Positions 10,618 through 22,405 of a stretch of DNA of 27,773 nucleotides are shown one piece after another. Under the pieces are notes generated by a model. It was given only the letters and a program-made list of their open reading frames with translations. It was not told the DNA's origin and did no database searches. The position numbers and the translations under genes are program-made. The DNA comes from Sperchopsis tessellata (lineage: Eukaryota; Arthropoda; Insecta; Coleoptera; Hydrophilidae). Location of the stretch: assembly GCA_033557685.1 (NCBI GenBank), contig JAWQRN010000612.1:1-27773 (forward strand), written 5' to 3'. Position 1 is the first letter of the stretch, and each line of letters begins with the position of its first letter.

Positions 10618-13600
10618 CCATGAAACCAAGGACGCATCTGTGTTGCGAAAAGTGCTCAGTGTAGCTACACAAACTAAGTCTTAAAATTACGTCACCAGTA
10701 ACAATATCACAGTGTTATTAGTGCACCAGAAGTTTTCAATTTTTTTCTATATTTATTAATTTTGTATATTTATTATAAGTTCAATTCGGATTTGTTTTTA
10801 TCTTTTCACAGGAATAACTGAATGTTAAATACATATTTACTGAATGTGCAAGTAACATCAATTTATTCCGTTATTTTTAATTCTTTTTGTACAGTGGAAA
10901 AATATATACTTGTTTCAGATTCCAAAGATTAATTGAAGTGTTTTAGCTTTATATTACTGGGAGATGTTGGAAAATAATATTACCTGGTTTGTTTTTCATG
11001 TAAATATAGGTACTTCTGAAAAAATTGTACTAATAAAATTATTTTAACTCTGTATGCAGATTTCTTAATTCTCTTTTTCCATAGTGTAAATACGCGTTAC
11101 GGTAATTTGAGTAATAAAATCCTAAATGCACTTACTAATTCAAACATTTTAATTTACATTGTTGTAGCATAGGACAAATTTCATGGCCAAACTCAGTACC
11201 TTGGTTATAATTTTTAGTTTATAACAAATTTGTTGTTAATTTAAAGTTGTGGCAGTTCAAACTCTGTAATATACACATTTCACTAAAAACATATTGTTCT
11301 GTGCTGTTCAAGAATAATTATATGATAAAAAGTCTGAGGACATCAAAAAATTCATCTTGAGACTCTTAAATTAGTTTCTTATTTTATCTTTGGAATTCAT
11401 ATTCTATATTTATGTTCAACTAGTTCAGAAGATTATGTTGGCGCACGGGTTTAAGTCAGTGGAATGCTGCACTTAGACTTTCTGTCCAAAAAAGCCCAAT
11501 TTCATAACTATAGAGCTTTGACCTCATTAGAATTATCTTCCCTAATATTTTATTTCTATACCTATATAATGAATATGGTGATTAATAATAAAGGAATAAT
11601 ATTTAACTCTTCTTGATGGAACCTGTTTTATAAAATTGCAGCGGCATGCACCAAAAAGTAGGTTCAGTTCATATATAGGGAAAATAAAAATAAATAGTCT
11701 GTCATTAAAAACCAATCAGATAATTAAAACATAACAGCCTAAAATAATAAATGTTTTTTCATTCTTGGATTAATGAACAATAAAAAAAAATTCTTGGATT
11801 AATTGTATCGCTATAAAATCCAGATTTTTTTATTTTAGCGTACATGTTTTAAAATAGTGCATATGGCATATAAGATGTGGTTCAAAATTCAGTAGATACT
11901 TTGTAATTTGTGACAGATATTCTGTATTCCATTTTTTTATGAATGACAAAAAAACAAAATTAAGTGGTCATTATTACCATCCACATATTTTATATTTATT
12001 CGACCAAATTGAATAATTGGTCCGTTCATTTTACCTTTACTTTTGTTAAATAAAACTTGCTTAATGACTGGTAGAAATTATTTTTAGTGTCCTAAGGATA
12101 CAATTTTAAAAAATTCGTAGCAGATTTTTTTAATATGAAATGAGCTTTAATTTCTGGGTTAAAATTTGTGAGTTGTGCTTCCTGTAGCCCAAACTAAATT
12201 GATGTTCGCTGACAAGGATAAAATTTTATAGGTCTACTTTTAGATCACAAATAGAGTTGTTTGGTTCACAAATCTAGTTCTCTTTCAATGTCTCCAGCTT
12301 TGTGTACATATAACTTTATATATGTCAGTCTTTTCGAATTTCTTTTGTTTTCTCAGACCAATCATAGATTCTTTGATTATTATGTCTGGTTTTCTTACTA
12401 CAAGCAGTTGACATTCTACCAAGATGTGCAACAAATTCGTATCTGTTTGTCATGAAGATTATGATCTGATTCCGTTGGAAATAACTCTACAGGTATAAAT
12501 AGAAGTGGCGTGTGATCTACCTGTCAGTAGATGTTGAACGTATTATTTTGGATTCAGTATAATGATACAAATGCAACTCGCCCATTTTTGACGCTGTTGC
12601 TGGGATATTCATGTACTGGGCTGCTAATTTGTCTCTTTCATCCTGCTGTCCAATCTACATCTTCATAAGGACCTTTCTTTTGTGCTCTTGTTTCTACATG
12701 TTTTTCAAATTTTTTTACCCTTAAAATTTGTTTATACTAATTTTTGTTACTTTATTTAATGGGGCACACTAATAGTGGAAATGCCTTGATTTTGTTCTAT
12801 TGTGTGTATAAATAAATCATCTATTTTACAATTAATGTTACAGTGATATGATCTGTACTTATATTACCTAGAACCTAGAAATATTTATATTTTTATGGAT
12901 CAATTTTTTAGAATTTTTTTTACATAACTTTGTGTTCAATATTTTGAGATATTATTAAAACTAAAGTGTGACTTATATTCTTTCTAGATGTTTCCCCAAG
13001 AGTAAAGCAATCTTTAATTTACTGGTACAAAAGATTTCATAACTACTGTTGAGTGCAGTTTTAGATAAGAACAAACCTTCAATTACATTTATTTTCCAAT
13101 ATTTCCCATAAATTTACTTAACTTATATTTTCCAGAAAACTTAATTTACTATTTTGTAACGTGTGCAAAAATAATGCGAAGTTTTATTTCGATTCCTTTT
13201 ACTTCAATATTTTTTGTTTACACAACTTTTTATGTAATAATTTTTGTACAGTTTAAACTATTTATAAAATAAAACCGTGACTATTGTTAATTTTCCCGTA
13301 CACGACCTGTACTCGATTTTTTTTATACCATACTGCATTGTATATAAATGGTTGTTGCATACTTATACATCATGCTGCAACAGAATCACGTGAAAACGTT
13401 TAATTTTGTGCTATTCAGGAATAAAAAAATCGCAGGTTCGATTAATTGGTGAAATTCTAGACTTACAGTGTGTATTATAAACATTTATTTTCTGTGTACA
13501 ATAAAATGTGATTTCTAACTTTTTCGTAGTATGTAATTCATTTGTTGTTATTAAAGTTATTAGAATAGTAATTTTGCAATTTTACATTTTATTTTGTCAT

Positions 13601-13966
13601 CTTATAATTCATACACTTAGGCAATCCCTCAAAAATGATGGACTACTTCATAATGCTGCGGTTTTGAAGATAAGCAATTTTTTGGTGAATTACATATAAC
13701 AAATGTCATTCCTGATAAATATTCCTTTGACAGAATGAAAATGAAGAATAGACTGAATCTCGTATCAAATTAAGTGGTTGTCTTCAATGTTATTGAAAAG
13801 CATTAAAAATCCCTAATAATATTGGGCGTACAAGTGAATTTATTGTGTTGATGAATATTAAACTTTTTCTGGAATTTTGTATTGTGCTTCACTAATAGGA
13901 CAAATCAATTCCTAAAAATTAAATTTTAACAAATATATTCTACATCGCATATAAGTTAAAGGAATA
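10618..13966 (+). other. MTA 3' UTR and downstream AT-rich spacer
   Basis: The first good AATAAA after the MTA stop is at 11032-11037, about 415 bp downstream. Further AATAAA hexamers occur at about 11114, 12812 and 13500, so longer alternative 3' ends are possible. Short open frames at 12261-12455 and 13508-13699 have no recognisable content. No RNA gene or transposase was seen. Confidence 0.5.
11032..11037 (+). terminator. Likely MTA poly(A) signal AATAAA
   Basis: Canonical hexamer about 415 bp past the stop codon. T-rich and TG-containing sequence follows within 30 bp, as expected downstream of a cleavage site. Confidence 0.5.
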
Positions 13967-14752
13967 CACTAGATCCTCCGTTTACCTTAGGGCTTCGTTT
14001 TACAAAAACATTTTGGTCACAGAATTTATGCAAATGTTAGTTAAGAATCAATGGGTGCAAACGAAGTTAGGCAAGAAAATCTATTTCAAACTTCTATACT
14101 AGTCTTTTTAACATCAAATTTTCAATTACATGAAGTAATGCAAATATAAATAATAAGAACAATGGTTTTCAATAAATGAGTTTACATAAAAACTGTAGTA
14201 CAACCTTGTGTTCTTGAAACCAGTATTTTCGACCAATAGTTGGGCAATGTTTCTAAAGCACGTGCTAATTGTACATTTTTATAGATCTATGTATTCGGTG
14301 AGAATACTATGAAAAACAGGTCATGATCTGGTTTTCAATAATTACCATATATGGTCATGAAAACCGGGGTTTTCATTACTGCGCTTTCCGAGACCGGTTT
14401 TCTGTCGGATTTTAAAACTGCGATTTCCGTGACCGGTTTTCGGTATCCTTTCAAAACCACGGTTTTTTGTCGGTATTCAATACTGCTGTTTTCATAACCG
14501 CAGTTTTCACAACCGGTGTTTCGGTCAGTTTCATAACCAGTATTTGAATTCGACAAATTGGTGATGAAAACCTGTTACCAGAAAAAACCGGTATTCATTG
14601 ACAGCCCCAATAAAAACACTACATAAAAACATCAACAGTGGTGTGAATTGTATATTAGAAAACCAAACATTCATATATTTAGCGCTAGTTTAACTCCGTA
14701 GAAAAAAGATTCATATATCAAGAAATAATTCGCTTGCATGGAGGGTCTAGTG
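13967..14752. mobile_element. Candidate TIR element, 786 bp, CACTAG ends, TA flanks
   Basis: The left end is TACACTAGATCCTCCGT (13965-13981). The right end read on the minus strand is TACACTAGACCCTCCAT (14754-14738), giving 15 of 17 matches. The terminal CACTA and TA flanks would suit a small CACTA-like or other TIR transposon. Similarity stops after about 17 bp. In a 27-kb window a match of this quality over such a short span could arise by chance, so confidence is limited. The interior includes the ACCGGTTTTC repeat patch. Confidence 0.35.
14325..14606. repeat. Imperfect array of ACCGGTTTTC-type motifs
   Basis: About 280 bp carry eight or more variants of a CCGGTTTTC / GAAAACCGG core, spaced roughly 15-40 bp, in both orientations. 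Examples are GAAAACCGGGGTTTTC at 14359, GACCGGTTTTC at 14391 and 14431, and AAAACCGGTATTC at 14584. GC content is above the surroundings. The minus-strand open frame across it (14335-14556) only translates the repeats into recurrent Lys-Pro-Val-like units. Such motif-dense ends are typical of subterminal regions of hAT-like or other DNA transposons. No 8-bp TSD could be fixed. Confidence 0.6.
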
Positions 14753-17700
14753 TACCAGATTTAAGAGAAAGAAAAATCAATAAATTTTTGAAATTTAACT
14801 AAGTTGTCCCAATTTAGTTATAAAGTTTGACACAGTTTCATATTCTTTGAGTGGGGTGTTCTAACAACACTTATTATTTTAAAGATTCAAAATATTTACC
14901 TATAACAAACCATTAAAAGTTGTAAAATGGTTTCATTAATTTAACCTTTATCATACGAATATAAATATATCCTAAAAATTATCCTTTATATGGCTAATGT
15001 TGTAATTATGCAACGGTTTGTCATAGGTTCTTCTTGTAGCGAGATACGAGTGTCGCTGTTAACACTTCTAGATTATGTAAACATCAATAATAATGATCGC
15101 AAATGCGATTGTATTTTTCTTTTTAATATTTAACAGCCCTGCGAGTTATCTTAATTATATTAACAAAAATGGAAACAAAATCACTTTTTTAACTTTTTTC
15201 AAATATCCGTCCTTGGGGATTCGACCTCAGTAGCCAAAATCCTACACCACAACCAACACATACAATGGCATTATAAATTTGTTGATAGGTTTTTATAAAA
15301 AATTTCTATATTAATAAAACATTTTTGTAAACAAATAATGGAATAAAGTTCTGAAAGAACTGTTATAATACATGCCTTCCTATAAAGTTTGCCAAAATGA
15401 AATTTGTGTAAATGATTATTAGTAATCCATATTATTTAGATACAACCCACCTTAAAGGTGATGTTTTTCACAATCTGCTACAGTCAATGTTGAGTTTGGT
15501 GGTAATTTGCATCTGTGTAAGATAACTTAAAAAGTGTCTGCAGGAGTATGTCATGTCAGGAGGGACTAATACTGTCCGCTTTTTGATTTTTCTTTTTGTC
15601 TTGGATTAAGAGATGTATGTGTATCTCACTTAAGCTATTCAACTCAATAGTTTATACATAGGTAAAAGACGAAAACTGTTGACTTATAATTTTTTTTAAA
15701 ATATACACTTTCAAATGAGTCACTGCTTGCACACGAACTATATAAATAAAAGCTGCGCCGACATCGAAGCCAGTATATAAGGAATCGATTATGATGATGG
15801 TGAATATAAACAAACACTTGATGTTCATAATGGTAAAGAAATAAACTGGCAGTATTTACATGATCATTAATTTAGAATATTATCTATAATATCTGAAAAA
15901 TGGTGTCAAAATGTATAGAATAGATTTCACGAGGACTAGATTAACTTTGAAAATTATTCAGTATAGTACTTATAATTGTAGATGTAATAGATGTTAAACT
16001 CTCGGATAGTGCAGTAATTTAAGACTTGTCAAAACTTTTTTCAAATAATGCAGAATTAAAAATAACAGGATTAAATATTTACATGCAAACCTGGCCTAAA
16101 AAGTGGTTATGAGTAATTATTCATCATTCACAATAACACGCACAAAGTGAGTCTTCAGTATGTCTTAGGCGGGAGTTTTTCTTGAAACTAATTCCGAAAT
16201 TCTTCCAAATGCAAAATCAGGATAGTAAATATTACAAGTGGTATCTAAAAAGATTTGAAACGAATATGTTTCAGGTATCTAGTTTGATATACATGAATAT
16301 ATTTAATAATACATTCAATAACATCTTTAACAATATTCTCCTCTATAATTTTAAATCCTACAGAAATTCAGGTTAATATTGATATTCTTACATATTGTTT
16401 CTCGATTATCATTGTTGCATATGATGTGATTGGATTACTGCAGTGGGAATTTAATCACAGCAAAATATTGAATTTTATTTTTAAATAATTAAGTGACTGT
16501 GATAAAATACATAAAGCACCCAGCGAAAAAATTACACAACTAAAAGTTTTAAAATTTGAGAAACATCAACTACTAATGTACAGATTTGAATATGTTATTC
16601 TCACATGTTAACGAAAATCGAGATACGATATGCGAGAATGGCATTATCAGTTTAATTATTTCAAATATAATAATAAACATTTTATAGTGTAATGTTTAGA
16701 TAAATATTAAATTTGCAAGAAAAATTAAGTAGGACGGATGGTTGGTCGAGATGCATGGTATTGTAAGTAATACTAAACAAATACCATAGTAATAAGTTCA
16801 TCACATCACCACCTTTCCTTCCCAATTTTATGGGCTTTGATTTGGGAAAATAGCTAGTTTTATTATATCCAAAAATAAAGGAACCTGTGTGATCTCGTTA
16901 GAAAACAGAAAATTAGTATCACTGATAAAAAATTGAGCTTGTAAAACACAATTTTTCAGTAATGCAGCAATATTTTTAAGGAAGAATTTTGAAATCTTCA
17001 GTATTTTGATTGCACAAACAGACGAACATTAGGCATTTCAAAACTCTGAAAGATCACTTGCTATTAAAAAAAACATTGTACGCCTAATGCTTTGAAGATA
17101 TGTGATGATAAATTTTATATGTTCGTGATGTAAACTTGTAAAAAAAACCTGTAGTTTGGATAAAATTAACATAAATTCTTAAGGTTGTAAAATTGAACAT
17201 CTAGAGTTAGTATAATTAAGGAGAGAGTTATTTTTTTACAACTGAAGATGGATAGCACTTTTTGGACTTAACAAGAAGTATTGATTGAAGGAAAAAACTG
17301 TAAATAGCTTTCAATTCAGTATTGTTGAGGTATTGTGTTTAATTAATTTTTGGAATGGATAATGTTATTAATGTGTAAATGTTACTAACAAGGCATTATG
17401 ATCTCTGTCAATTGTTATATACTTTTGTATTAATTCAAGTTGTTGTACAAAATAAGAGTGATGTAATCTATAAAAAAACTTTGTATATATAATTATAATT
17501 AATTTAAAACAGCTTAGTGTATTTAAGTGGTATTGTACTGGTGACGCGTGTTGTAAATAGTCAAATTTATTTTATGGCAATAAGTTTGTCAAGTGTTATT
17601 TACTACTTACATCAGGACTAGTCCGAAGAATGACGATGATTTTCAGTGAAGGAGATGAATCATGTAGATATCATTTATTATTATAAATTAAATAATAATA

Positions 17701-18689
17701 TCATGATCATGATTGAAGTTATTATAAACAGTAGAATAATTTACATTTTTTTCATGAATAAAAAAATAAAGCACCTAGAAATTAATTGTGTTTTATTTCA
17801 TTTTATCACAAATTACATTTGTCTACTTCGTTCGAGCATATGTAAGCATCATAGATTTCAGTATAAACTGGATGATATAATTCAGTCATGTCTAGAAATG
17901 TCAACTTAAGTAAAAAAGGTAATGTGTTTGTTTATATTCACATGGTGTTTCTTTATATTTATTTGCTATTACTTCTATTCGATCTTCTACAGTATTTTTG
18001 ATAGATGACAACTAACCCTTATGATACACCCAAAAAATTATCCTTGGAAATTTATCAATAATTACAGCACATCTTGGAAACATTCAGTGAAATAAAAGTA
18101 ACAAATTCATTTATTGACCCAATATACAGGTATCTCAGTAACTGAAGTAGTAGCAAGTAGAAAACTGATGGCATATTCTCAAGTTTATTTTTCAAATTTT
18201 ATTGGTTCAGACAAAATTTTACTGATGATTTTCGTTATTTGAACTTTCCTAATTTCTATGATATTGGCTTTATTTGAATACACACATTTTTATAATTAGG
18301 TCACAAATTTTCAGAATATTAAAAACAGTTGTGTTTTCTTAAATGCAAATCACAGTTGACAATGACTTCATTCAAGAATATTTTTAATTCTATTAGTATA
18401 TACTTTGATGGATATATTTCTAATAGTTTTTCCGTTAAATCTACATTTATTCCAATTAAAAATTATTGACTTATTTGTATTGAATCAGTTCATTTATAGT
18501 ATCTGATTTTTTATTCACTTTATTGAATATGAAAACTATAACATTATTGAAGGATATTTAGAAGGTAACAGGATCCTTAAGTCACAGATGAGATATATTT
18601 TCGCAAATATCTTATGCAAACATTTTTACTTGAAGGCAAACTGATAAACTATATATCTTTTAACAAACCACAACAAAAATCATGATGTA
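14753..18689. other. AT-rich intergenic spacer, no gene recognised
   Basis: Apart from a tRNA-like SINE fragment at about 15206-15262, I recognise nothing. Open frames at 16182-16376 and 17646-17909 are Asn/Ile/Tyr-rich, as expected from AT-rich DNA. A small perfect-stem hairpin, CCACCTTAAAGGTG, lies at about 15448. Confidence 0.45.
15206..15262 (-). repeat. tRNA-derived SINE fragment (A box and B box-like)
   Basis: Read on the minus strand there is an A-box-like TGGTTGTGGTGTAGG, then about 15 bases, then B-box-like GAGGTCGAATCCCC. This is the internal pol III promoter layout of tRNA-type SINEs. The stems needed for a functional tRNA are not present, so it is not a tRNA gene. No second copy is visible in the window to define the family. 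Confidence 0.35.
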
Positions 18690-19320
18690 GATATTATTAA
18701 TGTTATTGAAAGTGTAACTGCTAATCCCAACATTTCGAGTCGTCAAATTAAACATAAAATTGAGGTTTTTCGTCCCAATGTATTACTCATATTGAGAAAG
18801 CACAAATTCAAGCCCTATAAAACTCTAAAGTTAATCATTTGTTATTAGATTATCAAAGGGGGTTAGAGTTTTGTAATTGGTATCTAATCAAAGTGCGTAA
18901 TAATGACAACTTTTATAGGACTGACAAGGTTTGAGTTTCAATTGATCGAATTTTCAACAGACACAAATAAAACGTCTGATGAAAATCCACATCAGATTCC
19001 GGGCCACAGAGTTGTGCAAGCAATGTGTGGGTTTAATGTTTGGTGTGCCTAATTAGATAATCAATTTGTTTATAATAACGGGAAATTTAAATGCAGATAA
19101 ATATGTAGTGATTTTGGAAAATAATTTAAAAAGACCACCAAGGTCTCCTGACCTCGCTCGTCTAGGCTTTTTTATGGGGATATGTAAAGGGTAAAACATT
19201 TAAATAACAGGAATCGATTTTGAAAAAATTTTGAAAATGCTATTGCATGCTCGATGCAGTTTTAGAAGAAGTGAATTCTGCACATTGGATAATTTTGTTA
19301 TTTTACATTATTTAAGGATT
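18690..19320 (+). pseudogene. Mariner-like (IS630-Tc1-mariner, DDE) transposase remnant
   Basis: Fragments in family order are spread over more than one frame: helix-turn-helix-like NPNISSRQI followed by LRKHKFKPYKT; LEFCNWYL; SDENPHQI with a following GFNVWCA; LNADKYVVILENNL; and the catalytic-end motif PPRSPDLARLGFF, then MLDAVLEEVNSAHW. Stops interrupt it (for example after KICKG-like text near 19190). The jump from ILENNL directly to PPRSPDL implies loss of about 70 codons, including the region of the second catalytic Asp. N-terminus and both TIRs were not found. It is a dead copy. Confidence 0.75.
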
Positions 19321-19369
19321 TATTTTAATTGTTATACATAATATATTGTACATTGTATATGTCTCATAG

Positions 19370-19421
19370 GGAGACCCTATTCTATGGTCACCATGATCAT
19401 CTGCACTTACCCCATTTAGGT
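19370..19421 (+). pseudogene. Possible second mariner DDE-end fragment
   Basis: One frame reads GDPILWSP, stop, SSALTPFR. This lines up with the family motif G-x-P-I-x-W-P-P-R-S-P-D-L-T-P-L-D-F with an Arg codon turned to TGA and Asp to Ala. It lies just after the main remnant and would duplicate its catalytic end, so it may be from a second copy or a rearrangement. It is short, hence low confidence. Confidence 0.3.
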
Positions 19422-20045
19422 AAGATATTAAAAATTCAGCAAGCGTTTAGGTCAATTACTCTTGAACCATTAATAAATGTATGTGAATGGTTTTGATAGA
19501 TTTTGAAGAAAATATTTAGAGCAAAAAGGTGGACATTGAGCATGCACTGCAGTAATCTGAAGAGTATAAAGAATTTAATGTTATTCATTCCTTTTATCTA
19601 GTTATAAATTATTGAGATTTATTGGTTTTACTAAGAAGTATTTATTTATTTTACAATTATATGTAGGTTTCTTTACTTTAATGGTAACATGTATCTACAT
19701 TTCCAGTAGAAATTTTAGAATGAAAAAGTTTTTAATGTATATTTTTCAAGTCATAAGTATATTCAATACCACGACTGTTTTATTAAAAATTGGATTTTTG
19801 CATAAATAATGATTAATATTTAAATATAATATCGATTTTAGGTATTAATTAATTTTACATATGACAGGGTTAAGAAACAACTGCTTCCTGTTTAAAAAAA
19901 AAATTAATTATATATCAGCAAAAAAAAAATAACGTGTAACTGGTATTTTATTTTTTTGTTACTTTATTGTAAATGTATCATATGAAACTCAAATATTTTA
20001 GTAATTCATATTTAAACTTACAGTAAATATCTCAAAAACTTTTTA
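19422..20045. other. AT-rich spacer, nothing recognised
   Basis: This stretch lies between the mariner remnant and the Tigger-like element. It includes poly(A) tracts at about 19894-19930. A 65-codon frame at 19612-19809 is low-complexity hydrophobic and unlikely to be a gene. Confidence 0.45.
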
Positions 20046-20674
20046 CAGTGAATCCTCGCTTTTCCAGACTACTTGGGGGAAGGGGTGCCCATTGAATGCG
20101 ATTGTCTGTAAAATCAGAATGGCCGAAAATGGTGTCTGTATAAAATTAAAAGTATATTAAATTATAAATCACATATTTTAAGGTATATCGTAGGTGCCTG
20201 CTTCCTGTTATTAATGCGTAATGTAATTGAACAATAGGGGATTATTTTTTACGTATGTACATTTATGTTACAGGTTGGTATGAAACTACAACATTTTAAA
20301 TATTTATTTATAATTAGTAATAAAAATTCTCAACTTTTAGTGTTTGTCACAAGTTTTTTGATGCACTTATTTTTCGTTTTTATTTGTACACCATATTCAC
20401 TTATAAATTTCTAGCTAGGGAGCTCATCTTGTAGCAATATAATGGTGCAGAGGTTTTGTTCATGATACCATGGCATAAATAGTGTCATGTCTTGTTAAAA
20501 ATATCAGTAAATTAATAAAAAAATAATCTGTTGATTTAATTATAAGAAAATCTTAGTTAAAACATTTTAAAAGTAATGGGATGTTAATTTTCTCATATAA
20601 CATAAAGAACGAAAATTTTGTCCATTCAATACAAATTCCGTGAAAACAAAATCGGGAAAATCAAGGGTTTATTG
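20046..20674. mobile_element. Non-autonomous Tigger/pogo-like element, 629 bp, TA target site
   Basis: The left end is CAGTGAATCCTCGCTTTTCC. The right end read on the minus strand is CAATAAACCCTTGATTTTCC. With the flanking TA included, 20 of 28 bases match. The left end follows the general Tigger/pogo terminal pattern (CAGT-x-x-A-x-CCTCG). Both ends are flanked by TA (20044-20045 and 20675-20676), the expected target duplication. There is no transposase ORF inside, so it would have depended on a full-length relative. Confidence 0.6.
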
Positions 20675-20934
20675 TATTATTAACATTTGGGCACCGCCTA
20701 ATACAACTTTCACCTAGGCTCTGAATCCCTTTAAGTGATGAAAATATGGTAATAATACAAATTATGGTAAATAGGGAAAATATATTCATACATAAGAGAA
20801 AAAACGGATAGAAACGGGAAGTATATTATATTTTAATTTTGGTGGTAAGAGAAAATTGGAAGACCATCAGTAATACAACAGTGAATAGAGAGGACAGAAA
20901 TATTTAGAGATTATTATTAGTGGAATAAAAATTA

Positions 20935-20994
20935 CAGTGATTAAATAAAAAAAATAACCTGTTAATTTTATTATAAGCAAATCTAGGTTAAAAG
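20935..20994. repeat. Fragment related to the interior of the Tigger-like element
   Basis: Positions 20935-20994 resemble 20505-20563 with roughly 80% identity by eye. Both read CAGT...AATAAAAAAA, then TAA-y-CTGTT, ATTATAAG, and a final GTTAAAA. Neither element end is present here, so this is a truncated second copy or an internal duplication. Confidence 0.5.
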
Positions 20995-21297
20995 TAAATT
21001 CTTTCACTAAAAACTCGTAGAACGTTCCCGTTTAAGTCTCTAAGTAGCGAAACAGAGAATTCCAATCACATATGTTCGGTAAGAGCTCAACTCTCGCGGA
21101 CCAAAAGGATGTGCAAAGTGCCAACGACATGGGACGGTGAACGAGCGTGCATTAGGTAAGCATCTATACTTGCGTATCGATAGCGTCAATTGTTCATATT
21201 GGAGTGGCAGCTATTGGGACCAGCTTAGAAAGGCAGATGGTGCTAAGATTCAGTGGTATCTAAACAGTGGCCAAAGATAATTCAATATATGCACACC

Positions 21298-21540
21298 TAC
21301 AACTACCGCATATTATCCAGCAGAGCGAAACTAATGGAGCTAGATGAATTGAACAAGATTCACTGGGATAACGTAGGTTTGAGCGAAGTTAGAAGAAAAG
21401 GTGAAAAAATTATTCAACTGCAAAGTTGACATATGCTATACTACCATAGCAGTAACAATGGATGAAATAGTGCAGTTAGCTTCATGGTTCACAAGAGACT
21501 CAAAAACGTAATTGTCAAGTTGTCAAAGTCACAGAATTAG
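21298..21540 (+). pseudogene. RTE-type non-LTR retrotransposon endonuclease fragment
   Basis: A single frame with two internal stops reads YNYRILSSRAKLMELDELNK, then HWDNVGLSEVRRKGE, LYYHSSNNG, and SFMVHKRLKNVIVKL. This order matches the endonuclease/exonuclease/phosphatase domain of RTE-clade elements (the group often labelled craniofacial development protein 2-like in animal genomes), with the I-x-G-L-SEVR-x-KG core carrying the catalytic Glu. No reverse transcriptase follows, as the sequence turns AT-rich after 21600. The GC-richer 21000-21297 upstream may be its 5' region. Dead 5' fragment. Confidence 0.7.
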
Positions 21541-22206
21541 AGATAAAGATCTCTCGCGATATAAACCCCAAATTCTTACCAAAGTAAATAAGAATTACGT
21601 AAGAATTATTTTTTGTTTGTTTTGGTACAACATGTGAAGATAATTATTTTTAAAAATATGAAGGAATACAGATAATACAAGAATTTAAATATTACACCTT
21701 ACACTAAGTCAGAAATTATAGGCTTGTTCAAAATAGGACAACCTTTTGGTTAAAACACCTTTAATAAATACACTTATGTTAATGACAAATTCGAGTAAGT
21801 TCCCAGTCTTCAACTCACAATAATTTGTACTCCTACTCTTCAAATTTACTGCATATATAAAAGTATGGCATTTAATTTGAAAAAACCAAGTATTGCAGAG
21901 GAAAATATTTAAAATAAAACAGGTATATTAATTTTTTTTACTTTGATAATATTTTCTAGGTCAATTTGCTGGTTTCAAATGACAACTTATATTTTTTTGT
22001 AACGACATCTGAATCTACGTGAAAAACTAAAACAATTTGTCTGAAACATTTTTTTATTTAGTTTTGATAACATTTAAATTTGAATGCAAGATTAACAAAA
22101 TTTCTGTTTTTTTAAGTATAAATCAATTTTAATGAGTAAATTAATCTAATAATTGTTCAAATACAACAGTATTAAGTAAAACAAAATGTATTGTTATTTA
22201 AAAATA
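21541..22206. other. AT-rich spacer downstream of Nup133
   Basis: No coding or RNA feature was recognised between the RTE fragment and the Nup133 3' end. Confidence 0.5.
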
Positions 22207-22212
22207 TTTATT
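22207..22212 (-). terminator. Likely Nup133 poly(A) signal (AATAAA on minus strand)
   Basis: TTTATT on the + strand reads AATAAA on the coding strand, about 50 bp past the Nup133 stop. This implies a very short 3' UTR. Confidence 0.5.
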
Positions 22213-22262
22213 AGTATCAAATATTAAACACATAAAAACTAAAATTAATTATAAATTAAATG

Positions 22263-22405
22263 TTACACACAACTCAACACTTTACTTATATGTTCATAAC
22301 CAGTCTTTAATAGATATTGGAAGCTTTTGTTTTCTTGGAGTTCGATTAATTCTGGATCTTCTGTTAATGTATCCAATGGAGGAAGTAGAGTTTGTGGGTC
22401 AGCAC
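22263..22405 (-). CDS. Nup133: Nup133 last exon (46 codons and stop)
   Basis: The acceptor ATGTTACAG precedes 22405. The first two bases complete Gly with the upstream G, restoring AVVLGADPQTLLPPL. It ends FQYLLKTGYEHISKVLSCV followed by TAA. The pattern (short linker, then P-x-F/L-x-x-x-L-K-x-x-Y-E) corresponds to the extreme C-terminus of vertebrate Nup133 (FEFVLKANYEYY). Too short to be seen as an ORF by length alone; identified by splice sites, phase and this match. Confidence 0.88.

Noticed and set aside
14335..14556. 73-codon minus-strand ORF as a small protein gene
   Set aside because: It is a translation of the ACCGGTTTTC repeat array. Its internal periodicity comes from the DNA repeat, and there are no gene signals.
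16738..16790. GGACGGATGGTTGGTCGAGATGCATGG as a tRNA or SINE head
   Set aside because: It has an A-box-like feel but no B box at the proper distance.
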